From Codonopsis lanceolata (Eukaryota > Streptophyta > Magnoliopsida > Asterales > Campanulaceae): a stretch of DNA of 64,000 nt. Each line of letters begins with the position of its first letter. Within the stretch, counting starts at the first letter, position 1. Below the pieces are notes generated by a model that had not been told where the DNA came from, searched no databases, and was given only the letters and a program-made list of their open reading frames with translations. Position numbers and translations under genes: made by a program. This document shows, piece by piece, positions 11,661 through 23,739 of this stretch. The stretch covers positions 166,015,824-166,079,823 of the forward strand of contig CM028377.1 of assembly GCA_013146195.2 (NCBI GenBank), in the 5' to 3' direction.

Positions 11661-12293
11661 TGATGTGATTTCTCTCACAAATAATTAACAACCCAACCAA
11701 TCAGTTAATTGCCAATGAAACAAAAGGATAGACGGACTCACCAGTCGAGTTTCACTCACTCGACGTAAAGAAATCCGACGAATAAACCAACCTAGGCTTC
11801 ACTCACCTTGGTGTTATTAATTCGATTTTAAGAGAAGAACAACCTTGTTCTTGAGATTTTTCTTTTGTTCAAAATTGTCGTTCATAAAAACAAAACAAAC
11901 CTTATATAGTTTACAAAATTTGCCCTACACTACTTACCAAAAGAAAAAGAACTCTTAATCAACAAGGAAACTAAAAGTCCTACTCTAATAAAAAGAAAGG
12001 AATCCTAACTTACTAGAAATAAAAGATTTAACTACACAATTTCCTTTTTGAAAACTAACCAACTTGAGTAATTCGGCTGCTCCCTTTCGCCAACCTTAGC
12101 CACACCGGGTCTCGCTCGAACTTAGCCACTCCAAGTAACACACGTTACTCCCATGAACCCAAACAGTCCATGCCCAACTTAAAAACCAAATCCACCACAT
12201 AGCAACCCTTTCTTGGCCAGCATTATGTTTCTCCCTAACTCACCAAGTTTGCTCCCTGCTTTGTCCATCGCAACAGCCGCAGCTCCCACATCA
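11661..12293 (-). repeat. 5' LTR of nested gypsy element
   Basis: 633 bp, the same length as the partner at 7852-8484, with about 24 substitutions and no length difference. A TATA-like motif on the - strand lies around 11900-11910. Confidence 0.93.
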
Positions 12294-13554
<1,261 letters not shown>

Positions 13555-16500
13555 TGTAACGCTCTGGAACTTTACGTGATCGTCTGGCCAATATGATAAG
13601 CCTTAACGTGGAAGACTTATTATGCTTGGGTAGGCTAAGGTAAGGCCGATACCCTTGGGATGTCCGAGATTTACGCTCGTTAGCGTGTTAGAGTCTCTAT
13701 TGCGCGATTTAACATTGTTGGGAACTCGACTCGGTAGAGTGTTGTCTTCCTTAATTATTGTTTATGGTCTTTGAGATATCCTAGGTCTTCGTGTGTCACG
13801 ACGTTCAAAGTATAGTCGTCGTCATATGTTTGATTTCGCGATTCGCATATCGTTAACGTATCGTCTTTGGTACTTTGGTCGCACTTAAATTTGGTTTGAC
13901 CTTGGGTATGTGTTTGTGAAACTTTATTAGGCTTCTAACATGTTTTAAAACAAGTATGTATGCTTGTTCGTTCGTTGTTTCGATCGTGGGTTGTCCTACG
14001 TAATTTCGTCCGTTGTATAGCAAATTACGGACCGATTTTGGCACGCGTCTGAATTGTTTCAATTGAGAAACCCTCGAGAAAATTTTTGTTTGGTTTGGGA
14101 TTTTTAAGGATTTTACTTAAGACATTTACAGAGTGGCAGGAGAAGAAATCGTGTCGTTTCGTCGAACGGTGTTCAAACTGGAGCCATCGCAAGTTGGACG
14201 CGCGCAGCGCGGTTACTGTAGCAGCGCACTGTAGCAGCGAGCAGCTGGGTTGCTGCTTTGATTTTTTATGTTCATTTCCTATTCTACCCTCATTAAACCC
14301 CCTCTAAACCCCTCCTAACACCCATACTTAGAAATAATGATGTCTTAACATGTGAGGGGAGTTAATTAAGGTTTGATTAGTGGGTTTAATTAAGGAGGAA
14401 CCCCCACAACATTTAGACACATCACCCACTTATTCCCTAACCCTTTTAGACCACAAACACCAAGTCTAACCTCTCATATTCAGCCATTGACTTCAAAAAA
14501 TGGGATAGAGCTTCTTGAGAGCTAGAGAGAGAGTCTTCTAGGGTTCTTGAAGGTCCATCCATGGATTCCATAGCTTGGGGCCTCCATTTCATAATCCACT
14601 CCATAGAATTGAAGAGGAGAGTGAGGAGAACAAGACCCACCAATGGGAATTTCGAATTGGAAGCTTAAAGGGGCTGAATCAAGGTAAGTTACTACACCTA
14701 TCTCTCTTTGTTTTTGCCCCATTGACCCTAGGGAAAACAACATTTGTGCTATGTGAGGTCAATGGGTGCATTTAGGGCTTTCTAGAGATACTATGAACCC
14801 TAGATTCTAGAGGATGAATTGGCTTGGGTGAACCTATTTGGGACCTTGATTTATATGATATTCATATGTTAAGTAGTCTATTCATCCTTGCTATGTGATT
14901 TATTTCATGTTTATGAGCATGATTGGTGAAGATACTTGGAAGGGGATTTTGCCCAAATGATGATTTGGCTTATTGAACATGGTTGTAAGCTTGATTATTA
15001 TGTTATACATGTGTAGTAGAGTATATTAATCCATGTTGTGTGATTTGTTCATGTTTGGTAGGCTTGATTGGTGAGGTGACCTAAATGGGTTTATGCACAA
15101 AAATGTGAAATTGCCCTATGTTGCCTTGTTAAGTGTTTTGTTGGGATTATATGAGTTTAATGAACTTGGGAATATGGTGATTGATGTTAGTTATGAACAT
15201 GGGGAGGGTATTGTAGCCCAAGCTTCTATGCCCTAATTTTTGGAAAGTGTACATTAGAGTCAACGAAGTCATTATAAGTTTGATAACGTGCTTAACGAAC
15301 TTGGGTTGAAATCTTACAACGATTGGATTTCGTTTGATTAATGTTGTGAAATGCATAGTCTCCAAACTTTAAATGGAATTATGATTATGATGAACTTTAT
15401 GAATTTTTAGGCTTGGGAATCAAGCCCGAATGAATATTGGGATTTTTGTTGTACACTTTAATGAAATATTAATGTGTGGATTTATGAAACACATAAAGAA
15501 TTAAATGTAGTATTAAGACTCAACGGAGTCGTTATAAGGCCAATAAAATGATAATGAGCCTTGGGTTGAAACCCTACAATGTTTGGGTTTGTTTGGGTTA
15601 TGTTCGTGCACACCGGGTTTTTGGGTTTGTGTCCAATTGAGACGTTCGTGTTATGGAGACTTATTAGAAATATATCTTGAGCATGCTTGCTAGAGCATGG
15701 GACAATAGAGACCAACGTATGGTCACGAGTATATTTAAGAGAAGATTAAGAAAGAATTCTCTCCTTAAGGATTTTGGGTTGCGTGCATAAGAAAACACTT
15801 GTGAGAAAGTGACTACGGAGTAGTCATGATGTTCTTGAGTATGTAATTGGTGATGTCGATCATGTATGATGATTAGGACTATGATTGAGTCCGGTGTACT
15901 TAAAATAAAGACTAAAATATTAAGTCTTGAATTGTGGATATTTTTAGACTAACGTAGTAGTCTTTGGTTTGATTTGAGTTGAGGATTATGATAGACCTCA
16001 CATTATGTTTTATTAAACTTGTATGCTATACTTGATTTGGGTGATGACTTGAGGAAAAATGATTACCTCAATAAGTAGTTCTTGAACTAAACTTGTAAGT
16101 TAGTTGAACACATTGGTTATATGCAAATATATGCATTGTTCATGATACTTGGTAGAGCATTATGTCCTACTTGATTATATGCAAATATGTGCATGGGTTA
16201 TGGTATTTCGTGGAGCATTATGCCCTACTTGTTTATATGCAATTATGTGCATGGTTTATGAGATTGTTGTAGAGCATTATGTCCTACATGATTTAATGAG
16301 CCCGATAATAATGAACTTGGTCTCATTGGTTTATGCAAGTAAATATCTACTTGATCGTTTTGGTTTAAGTCCAGCTGGCGGGTTTGGTTATTGTGTCGGC
16401 AATGGGACGATTCATAGTCTTTGGAAACAATCGCTATGAATCGTTGCATTGGGTCCTTTTCTCCTCACTATTTGGCCAATAGTGGGATGTGGTCTCGAGA

Positions 16501-17707
16501 GAGAGCCATCTAGCCTACTTTCGAGCTCCCATTTCTCATCCGGAGACTGGATGAATGTAACGAGTACTCATTAAAGGAAAACTGATGAGTTGTGATTATT
16601 TGGGGACGAAACCCCAGGGTATGATTGGTTGGGTGTTGAACCCGGATTTTGGTTTGAAGATCGATCCCATGGTAAGTTTGGTTGGGTGTTAGACCCGGAT
16701 TTGGTTGTAACGGTTTGATTTACGTTTCTTGTTACACATGGTTATTTATGAGCATTTATATGAAAAATATTATGCTATGTGGCTTATGTGGGATTATGTG
16801 CTTGATAATTAAGTGCATGTTTATTTTTGGTATACTAGTATGATACCATGATACTTACATGTTCATGCATTATGCCATGCCATGACATAATATGCTATGA
16901 AGTTGCATTTAGTAACTTACTGGATCATTATGACTCACTTCGTGTGGTTGTTTTTCCCTAGTGTGTGCAGTGATCCCGTTAGTACGCGCGGCGACTTCGG
17001 ATAGCGATTTCTAGCAGGTGGTATTCCAGGCAATAAGCTTGGAGATATTATTATTAATGTTGTTATTTATTTGTGAGACTCGGATGTAAAGTTATGTAGA
17101 CTTTACTTGGGTAGATTATAGTAATATGTTATTGTTATGTATTTGGGAGCCGGTTAGTAGAGCCGAGCTATTGTATATTTAGAAATTATTCCCGTTGTCA
17201 TTTCGAGCTTGTGTGGCTCGTTTATTCTAGTATTGTGATATTGTTGTTCCTAACTCCGACAGCTTTAGTCGTGAGGTCTTAGTGTAGTTGTTTAGCTTTT
17301 GATATTTTATTGTTGTAGTTGAATTGTCCCTCCGGCATGTTGTAGCCGTTGAGTGGTGTTTATCAGGTTGTGATTTTGTTAGTTGCCGGCCTTTGGTTGC
17401 CGATGGTTTGTTGCGCGTGTCTAATGTTGCGTCACGTGCGTCGAATTTTTGGGCCGAGAGATTTACTATCTCTTTGGTTGTTTTTATTTTGGAGCTTGTT
17501 AGCTCGGGTCCCATTTTGTTTTTGCTTCCGCAGGTTTTAGTTTTTATTATTCCGTAACGCCGTTATGGCTTTGTCTTCCTGTCTCGAGCTTGTTGGCTCA
17601 TCTTTTGACTCGCACCATTATGCTTAGTAGGTGCTTGTCTGTCTCTTAGCTTGTCCTGACGGCACGACCTTGGGATCTCGTCTTGGGATCCGGGTCGGGT
17701 CGTCACA
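13555..17707 (+). repeat. 5' LTR of element A, 4.15 kb
   Basis: It starts TGTAACGCTCTGG and ends GGGTCGTCACA just before a PBS. It contains three copies of a 59-bp repeat around 16110-16300 (the GAGCATTATG motif at 16154, 16213 and 16272). No coding frame in it is supported. The block 13797-14230 is nearly identical to 41200-41650 of element B's LTR, while the first 150 bp match 34590-34738. Confidence 0.9.
16110..16300 (+). repeat. 59-bp tandem repeat, three units, within LTR
   Basis: Three diverged units, each with TATATGCAA and GAGCATTATG(T/C)CCTAC, spaced 59 bases apart. Confidence 0.8.
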
Positions 17708-17709
17708 GT

Positions 17710-17721
17710 TGGTATCAGAGC
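17710..17721 (+). other. Primer binding site, tRNA-iMet type
   Basis: TGGTATCAGAGC lies two bases after the LTR end, the standard initiator-Met PBS of many plant gypsy elements. Confidence 0.92.
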
Positions 17722-17818
17722 TATTGGTTAGCTATTTCGTCAGGATAGGTTCCTTGGCCTAGTTGGGTTGGGTTTATTGTTGAGATTTTTAGCGTCGAGT
17801 GTTCCTTGTAGGTATATT

Positions 17819-18810
17819 ATGTCAGGAGCTTGGCTGGAGCTAGTTCCAGCAGATCTCGTTCGAGTACCGCTCGTGGTAATGAGAGAGGGGAAAATGTTAA
17901 TGATCCGCATGTGACTCCTCAACAAATGTTTAGAGGGGAAGACAATTCCTCTATACTTGGGAGGTTCTTGAGGTTGAAACCTGAGAGCTTCGTTGGAGAG
18001 CCCGATGCTTCTAAGGCAGAACATTGGTTAGAAAGCATGGAGAAGATCTTTGCAGTTATGGGTTGTACATCAGAAGAGATGGTGACCCTAGCAGCGTTTA
18101 AGTTGAGTGGTGCGGATGACCATTAGTGGCATGTTATACGAGATAGTTGGAGACACCATGGAGTGCCTCAAGTGTGGGAAAACTTCATGATGGAGTTTAG
18201 GGCACAGTTCATTCCGGCAGTAGTTCGGGAAAGAAGAGAAATGGAATTCATTGCACTAGAACAAGGAGATATGACTGTGGCCCAGTATTCAACGAAGTTC
18301 ACAGAGTTGGCTCGTTATTGTAGTTACTTAGTACCAAATGAAGCTAAGAAGGCTCATCGGTTTGTAAAAGGCCTAAGGATGAAGTATCGTAGGCAGCTTA
18401 TCCCATTACAGCTCACGGAGTACCGAGATGCTGTGAATCGTGCTTATGCGATGAAGTTGGACATCGAGGAGTATGCTCAAAAGAGAACCTCGAGGGCTAT
18501 TAAGAGTGATGATAGTATTGGAGGGCAAGTAACACCTCAGAAAGTTAGTCAAGGAATCGTACGTACTGGTAGACAGAGTGATGTTCCTACCTCTAGTCAG
18601 AGACGACGAGGCGGCGAGTTGATATGTAATTTTTGTATGAGGACAGGACATGCCGAGAACAAATGTTGGGGCAAGGCAGGAAAGTGCTTTGCTTGTGGCG
18701 GTGATCATGTTCGTAAAGATTGCCAAAGGATGAGAGTTAATCGGTCTAGGAGTGCTAGCCAACAATCTTGTGGCTCAAAGAGAGATGGTGATGGTCGACC
18801 TAGAGTTTGA
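17819..18810 (+). pseudogene. Gypsy gag with two zinc knuckles (element A)
   Basis: The protein would form the particle that encloses element RNA. The first ATG is at 17819, but one base is out of step with the long frame that opens at about 17830. In that frame FLRLKPESFVGEPDASKAEH and EWFMxFR-like blocks of the retrotransposon gag domain occupy roughly residues 40-200. Two zinc knuckles follow: CNFCMRTGHAENKC (CX2CX4HX4C) and CFACGGDHVRKDC (one residue short, CX2CX3HX4C). One in-frame TAG at 18124-18126 sits where the family has a Trp. The frame ends at TGA 18808-18810 with no pol after it. Apart from the TAG and the start shift it is well kept, compared with the wrecked copy in element B. 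Confidence 0.88.
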
Positions 18811-20242
18811 GGTCGTGTGCGCGTGGCGGTTGGCCATTGCGGAGTTTTGAAACCTATCCGAATAGGAAGGTACGTTCTCTTATATATATTATACCATTAC
18901 TAGTATTATTGTTATTATGAGTACACGTCTTATCGGTAGCTCATGTGCATTCATACATACATTACATGGTGTATTGCATATTATTGGTTTATTGCTTGAT
19001 TGGGGATAAAGCCCCAATGTGGTGTTGGTATGTGATATTGTTTGATTTGTGAATTACCGATAGGTAATCGCACATGGTTTGTGGATTCTTGTGTAGTCTA
19101 TGTATATATAGGACTATACTATATATAAAGATAATTGGGGATGAATTTATGTTACGACGATAGTAATCAATGGTATTATGGGGTTGCAGTTTTGTAGGCC
19201 TATATTAAGAGTCGGGGTATGAATATATGTATATATATATGAAGCATGAATTGTATGATGATACTTACTAGTTTGATATGATACTTGCATACTCTATGGA
19301 GATATGTTAAAGTGATGAATAATATACATCTATAATATTGTTTATGATTATTATGCGAGTAGGATACACTCGATAAGTGCGAAAGTTAAGTGTTGCGATT
19401 TATGGGTTGATTTTAGTGCGTGAACAAGTATGATGTTTCACCGCAATTTTGTTGAAGTGTTGATGTTTAGGAGACGCTTAGAATTTACGCTGGTTGTAGA
19501 CTTGGTCTAGAATTTAAGAAAGGTTGGAATTGTGAAGTATAGACGTTACGATTACTAGTAGCCGCGTCGGTACGTGGTGACTTCTATTGAGTTTTCTTTG
19601 TTATGTGTACTAGGTACACGAGTTTTGTGGTAAATATGATTGTTGTTTGCCAAGGTAATAGACCTTGTTACTTGACTTGATTTCATTCAGTTATGTGCAT
19701 TAGTTGTAGGGAACACCTACTTGATGCATCTACATTGTAGTATATTAAATTCTCATTTCATAATTATTATCTCCTGCTCATTCATTTCATTAGCATAGGA
19801 GACTGTTAAAGGATGCTTAAGATTTTCTCATAACCCTTCGCATCCTTGCAACGAAAGCTTTTGAAATCCAATTTAGCCGGTACCCTAAATTGGTCATCAA
19901 AAGAGGTTCGTTGGTGGACTAGGATTGGTAGTGAGTAGGTTAGACATTGACTAAACCTCTTACCAAATGGAATGGACAGAAATGGAAAGAATTTTCAAAA
20001 CATTTCATTATTGTGCTCTTATGTGTTCTTACCCGCGACACGGAGATCGCGAGTAGGATTTACATGGCTTGAAGTGTCAAATGATTGCCTCTAATTTGGT
20101 TGAGAATTGCTCTATAAGCAATTATTACTTCTTGTAACTTAAGATCTTTAATGTGCGAATTTCATGGTGTGCCCCGAGACAAATAGTTTCGGTAGTTGAA
20201 TGTTTATGGTATGCTTGAACTTGTTTTCATGTTAAACTTTGG
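18811..20242 (+). mobile_element. Non-coding 3' interior of element A
   Basis: No protein-coding frame. It starts with GTGCGCGTGGCGGTTGGCCA, which has a close match at about 45772-45791 in element B. It also shares the block containing ACCCTTCGCATCC (19835-19847) and the block near 20170-20190. Conservation of this pol-less interior between two copies argues that it is the family's normal structure. Confidence 0.7.
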
Positions 20243-20258
20243 GGTGTGTGTGTGTGTG
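20243..20258. repeat. (GT)8 tract at deletion junction
   Basis: A short GT microsatellite at the boundary between element A sequence and resumed Ogre sequence. Confidence 0.85.
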
Positions 20259-20324
20259 CTAAAAAAATAAATAATAAAATTATACATAAAAAAAAGAGAG
20301 AAAAAAGCAGGAAAAGGCATGTAC

Positions 20325-22224
20325 CTCCCACGCCGGGGCAAAGTCATTCAGAGTCGTCGAGTCGTTCCGGCTGGCCCTATCCATACAAGCATACAGTTCG
20401 GCCAAGCCTGCCTGTCCTCAGTCATATAAAGGGATCCGATCAAAGTCCGTCAAACAAGCCAGGACTGAAACTCTCAGGGTGACAGAAAAATTGACAAAGA
20501 GCGATGTGCCAAGAAAAAAAAACAGAAACGCTCTTGCCACTCGAGTTACGGCAGCGTCATCATCAGTCGGCACCCGCCCGGCATTACTGAGAAACCAATT
20601 TCGAACGCTGCTGATAAAAACCTCATCCGTCGATTTGAAATGTGGCTCAAAACCCAGGAGGTCCACAACCTCCTCCCTACGATGACGAAGAGTGAAATCA
20701 GGGGTCAGGGTCTCCCCTACGCTGGTAGGAATTACCGTGATCGCCTCCCCCCAGCTGAAGTGGAAAGTATGGGTGGTGTCCCACCAGAAGTCCCTGAGCA
20801 CATCGAAGATGGGCAGATAGCTGGTGAAGTGGGTGAAGGAATGCATGAAAACGCTGAAACCAGACCTCTCCACCAATAACTTCGCTGCATTGGGCAACAT
20901 GGCGTAGATCTCAGCAACATTGGCACATGATACCCGCGCCCTCTGGAATTCCCTGCGAATCTAAAAAAAAAAAAGAAGAGGAGAAAAGGTAAGTCATTTA
21001 TCCTTATTTTCTTCCCTGTACATTCTTTTGATAAGAATAAATAAATGATGAACATATTACATGCCTTATACTTCTTAATTAAAAAAAATTAGCATGCTAA
21101 AAAAAACAAAAAACCTTGTTTATAATAAAAGAAAATAAATAATTCCTTAAGTTAACACATACCATTTTCATACATGTACATACATTTACTTGTGAATAAA
21201 CATTCATTAAACATCATTCTTTTACGCGAAAAAAAAAACAAAGGAATCTGCATTTTGTACATACATACTGTATTCTTTTACATAATAAATAGAAAAATAA
21301 ATAATAATAATAATATATTTAAAAAATAATAATAAAAAAACAATTTTTTTTGTAAATAACTATATTTGCATCTTAAACATCATAAAAACGCATGTTAGAC
21401 TGCATTTGCCATGTGTATAATAAGGTATGAAAATATTCATGCATCATCTTATAGTTGTTCTACAATTGCATCTGCATCAAGTAGAATAATGCATGCATCC
21501 ATTATATGCATTGCATTGTCCAATAAGCTGCCATAGGGGTACGCTAAAAAGAAGATAAAGTGCCACCAATCATCAAAATAAATATTTTTGTGGCATCTAC
21601 TATATCCTTGCAGCAGTTGCTTACTTGAAAAATGAATCTAAGGGCATGAAAAATATCTGTTTTGTCCCATTCTTATCCGAAAATATGCCCAAAAATGTGT
21701 TTCTGAAAAATTTAAATTGTATTCCGAAAAGTCCGTTTCGCGATTCTATTGCATGCAAAAATATGTTTTAGTGTAAAACATGCATCATATAGCCTCATTT
21801 GCATTTAGAATATAAATCATGCATAGTAGGGTCAAATAGTGACCACTAGTTCAAATCATGCATCGCAAAAATAAATCATAGAACTTTCACGCATCATCAC
21901 TTAATTACATCATTTAGGCATGAATAGGACATACATACGCATTACTAATAAAGTCAGGAGTGCTCCAAAGGTTCCAAACAGTGCAGAAATTTAGCAGATC
22001 TGAAATATAGCCAGGAAAATCTCGAAAAAAAGAAAGAATCTTACACTGGTGGGAGGAAGATTGGACACGTGAGTGTTCTGATCTCGCAAAATATTGCCCC
22101 AATCATTGTTGGAATACCGGTAGTTGAGTTTATTCCGGACCAAGCGAGGAGGCTCTCTCCTCCTCTCGTCAGATTCTGGGTGCATGGGTGTCTTCCCCTT
22201 CCTGGATCGTGAAGAAGATGTCAT
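20325..22224 (-). pseudogene. Antisense plant-mobile-domain ORF of Ogre, spliced, broken
   Basis: On the - strand, exon 1 (22224-22045) encodes a Ser/Arg-rich start (MTSSSRSRKGKTPMHPESD) ending ...NLPPTS. A GTAAGA donor and a T-rich tract ending in AG at 20962-20961 bound a 1084-bp intron; both sites are phase 0. Exon 2 (20960-20325) begins IRREFQRARVSC and matches the PMD fold as seen in MAIN-like proteins and in extra ORFs of Tat retrotransposons (FHFSWGEAITVIPTSVGETL, VARAFLFFFLGTSLF). A TGA at 20418-20420 sits where a Trp is expected (YD-stop-GQAGLAELY), and the same frame then reaches a second donor, GAG|GTACATG, at 20325/20324. Later exons are lost where element A's remnant begins. Function of PMD ORFs is unclear; roles in silencing have been proposed. 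Confidence 0.8.
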
Positions 22225-23729
22225 CTGCTAAGTAAAACACTGAAATTGGCGGAAGAAAATCGAGAAAAGGAGCGAAAATAAAGAAAATGAAAAAATAAAG
22301 AAATGAAAGACAGTAGTTATGGCGGAAGGAAAGAAAGAAGAAAGAAAAGAAGGAGAAGCAGTGAGCTTCTCTCCCTCACTCACGTCCATGATAAAGGGAG
22401 GAAAAGAGAATTTTTCCCTTTCCCCCCTCCAAAGTTTGAAGCTGCGACACTTTAGTCCTCAAGTTTCAAATTTTCCAAAATGGTCCCTGAACCTAACGAA
22501 GAGTTAACAAAGTTAATCTTGTTAACCAAAAATTGACAACCATCCACCAGAGGACAAAGAAAATAATATCCTCAGCGGGTCAAGAAAAAAAAAGAAAAAA
22601 AAAGAAAAAAAAAGAAAAAAAAGAAAAAAAGAAAAAAAAGAAAAAAAGAAAAAAAAAAAAAAAAAAAAAGAAAAAAAGAAAAAAGAAAAAAAGAAAAAAA
22701 AGAAGAGATAATAATAAATTCCCCAGCAAGAGTGGCAAAAATGTCAAGATCAGCCGAATCCACGGCAGCCATCTGGGCGCAAAAAGGTAAGTCACGTACA
22801 GTATTTTTACCCTAACTTTAAAATAATTTCCTTTTAAGGAAATTTTTGTTTTTTTTTTAAAAAAGGAACAAAAAGGGGGGTTTTGCCTGGTTTTTCAAAT
22901 AAAAGAAAAACTCTTTTTCAAAATGAGTTTTGATTTCAAAAAAAAAAAAAGAAGAGGAATATTAAAAAAAACAAAAAAAGAGGAATATTTCAAAAACAAA
23001 AAAAAGGAATATTTGAAAAAAAAAACAGAGAGAGCGAAAAAAAAGGAAAGGAAAAAGAATGTTTTCCACTTCACAATTTTCGAAAATACTTGAAGAAAGT
23101 TTTCTTTGTCGTGCCCGACGACGGATTTTTATCGGTCGAGTGCAGTTTTCTGGAAATTTGAAAGTTTTCTGGTTATATTTGGAAACAAGGCATCGACCAG
23201 CCAGACATAATTTTGAAAATTCTTCTTAACATGTTTCAATGATAAGGTCTTGACCGGTTGAAATGTGGTTCCAGAAAAACATTCAAATCTTCATACCGTA
23301 TTCGGCGGCCGTTCTCGACTGTTGGATACGACTTTTTCGAAAAACACAAAAATATTTTTTTCCTATTGTGTTCTCGATCGGGCTAGACCCGAAGAACATG
23401 ACATCCTCAATCGGTTGTAGTTTAGGTTTTTGGCCTGAACTACGTTTGGTTTGATTTCCTTTAATAGGGAATACGTAGGCAGCCTACATTAGTAGGTCCG
23501 ACCATCAGAGCACTTTAAATTCATATCTGCTTAAAAACTACGATAACCTTTTATAAACGACTAAAAATGTCTAAGTTATGGAGTTTGGATAGCATGATAA
23601 ACTGTGCATTATAACTGCTACCAATTGCATTACTCTCCCGTTTTTAAATGAACGAAATTGGAGAGTCTATTGTTTATCAACGATGTTCGTCTACTTAGTA
23701 AGCCTTGGGTTACCAGTAGACTCCATCGT
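22225..23729 (+). mobile_element. Ogre 3' untranslated interior
   Basis: Non-coding DNA between the antisense ORF and the 3' LTR. It holds a long purine tract (22583-22711), several A-rich runs (22840-23050) and a final segment (about 23400-23729). The reverse complement of that segment recurs at 39316-39653, confirming it belongs to the element. On the - strand, 22225-22480 lies upstream of the antisense ORF start and would hold its promoter; I see no convincing TATA box. Confidence 0.65.
22583..22711. repeat. Homopurine A/G tract
   Basis: About 130 bases of almost pure A with single G interruptions every 6-10 bases. It yields artefactual poly-Lys and poly-Phe ORFs, which are rejected. On the - strand it is a long pyrimidine tract upstream of the antisense ORF. 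Confidence 0.9.
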
Positions 23730-23739
23730 CGAGGGGCTC
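23730..23739 (+). other. Ogre polypurine-tract-like site
   Basis: CGAGGGGCTC lies directly before the 3' LTR start TGTAAACACC. It is purine-rich but imperfect as a polypurine tract. Confidence 0.5.

Larger units (their letters stand above)
7852..12293 (-). mobile_element. Ty3/gypsy retrotransposon, both LTRs, gag deleted
   Basis: A structurally complete 4442-bp insertion in reverse orientation. It has two 633-bp LTRs (7852-8484 and 11661-12293), both beginning and ending with TGATG...CATCA, a PBS, a polypurine tract and a 5-bp target duplication CTTCC at 7847-7851 and 12294-12298. By eye the LTRs differ at about 24 of 633 positions, so the insertion is not very recent. The interior carries protease-like, RT, RNase H and integrase segments but essentially no gag: the leader ATG at 11610 runs within about 20 codons into protease-like sequence. 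Two single-base frameshifts, at least two nonsense codons and catalytic changes in RNase H show it is dead. Confidence 0.95.
13555..20240 (+). mobile_element. Gag-only long-LTR gypsy element A (Del/Tekay-like), 3' end lost
   Basis: It has a 4153-bp 5' LTR (13555-17707), a PBS, one gag gene, then about 1.4 kb of non-coding interior with no protease, RT or integrase. It is inserted in the Ogre RT; the 5 bases before it are GCCAC (13550-13554). No 3' LTR or matching duplication is found. The sequence returns to Ogre near 20240-20270 at a GT microsatellite, so its 3' end and the adjacent Ogre RNase H/integrase were deleted together. The interior from 18790 to 20230 matches that of element B (45750-47550), including the block 19805-19990 versus 47118-47290. 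Confidence 0.85.

Noticed and set aside
17700..17721. A tRNA gene
   Set aside because: The TGGTATCAGAGC match is only a primer binding site. No cloverleaf surrounds it; the same holds at 44983, 49486 and 61251.
20418..20900. A host PMD or phosphatase-like gene
   Set aside because: It lies antisense between Ogre pol and the Ogre 3' LTR and is truncated by element A, so it belongs to the retrotransposon and is not a host locus.
22533..22795. Poly-Lys and poly-Phe ORFs
   Set aside because: Translation of the homopurine tract. It has no codon structure and lies in the non-coding part of Ogre.
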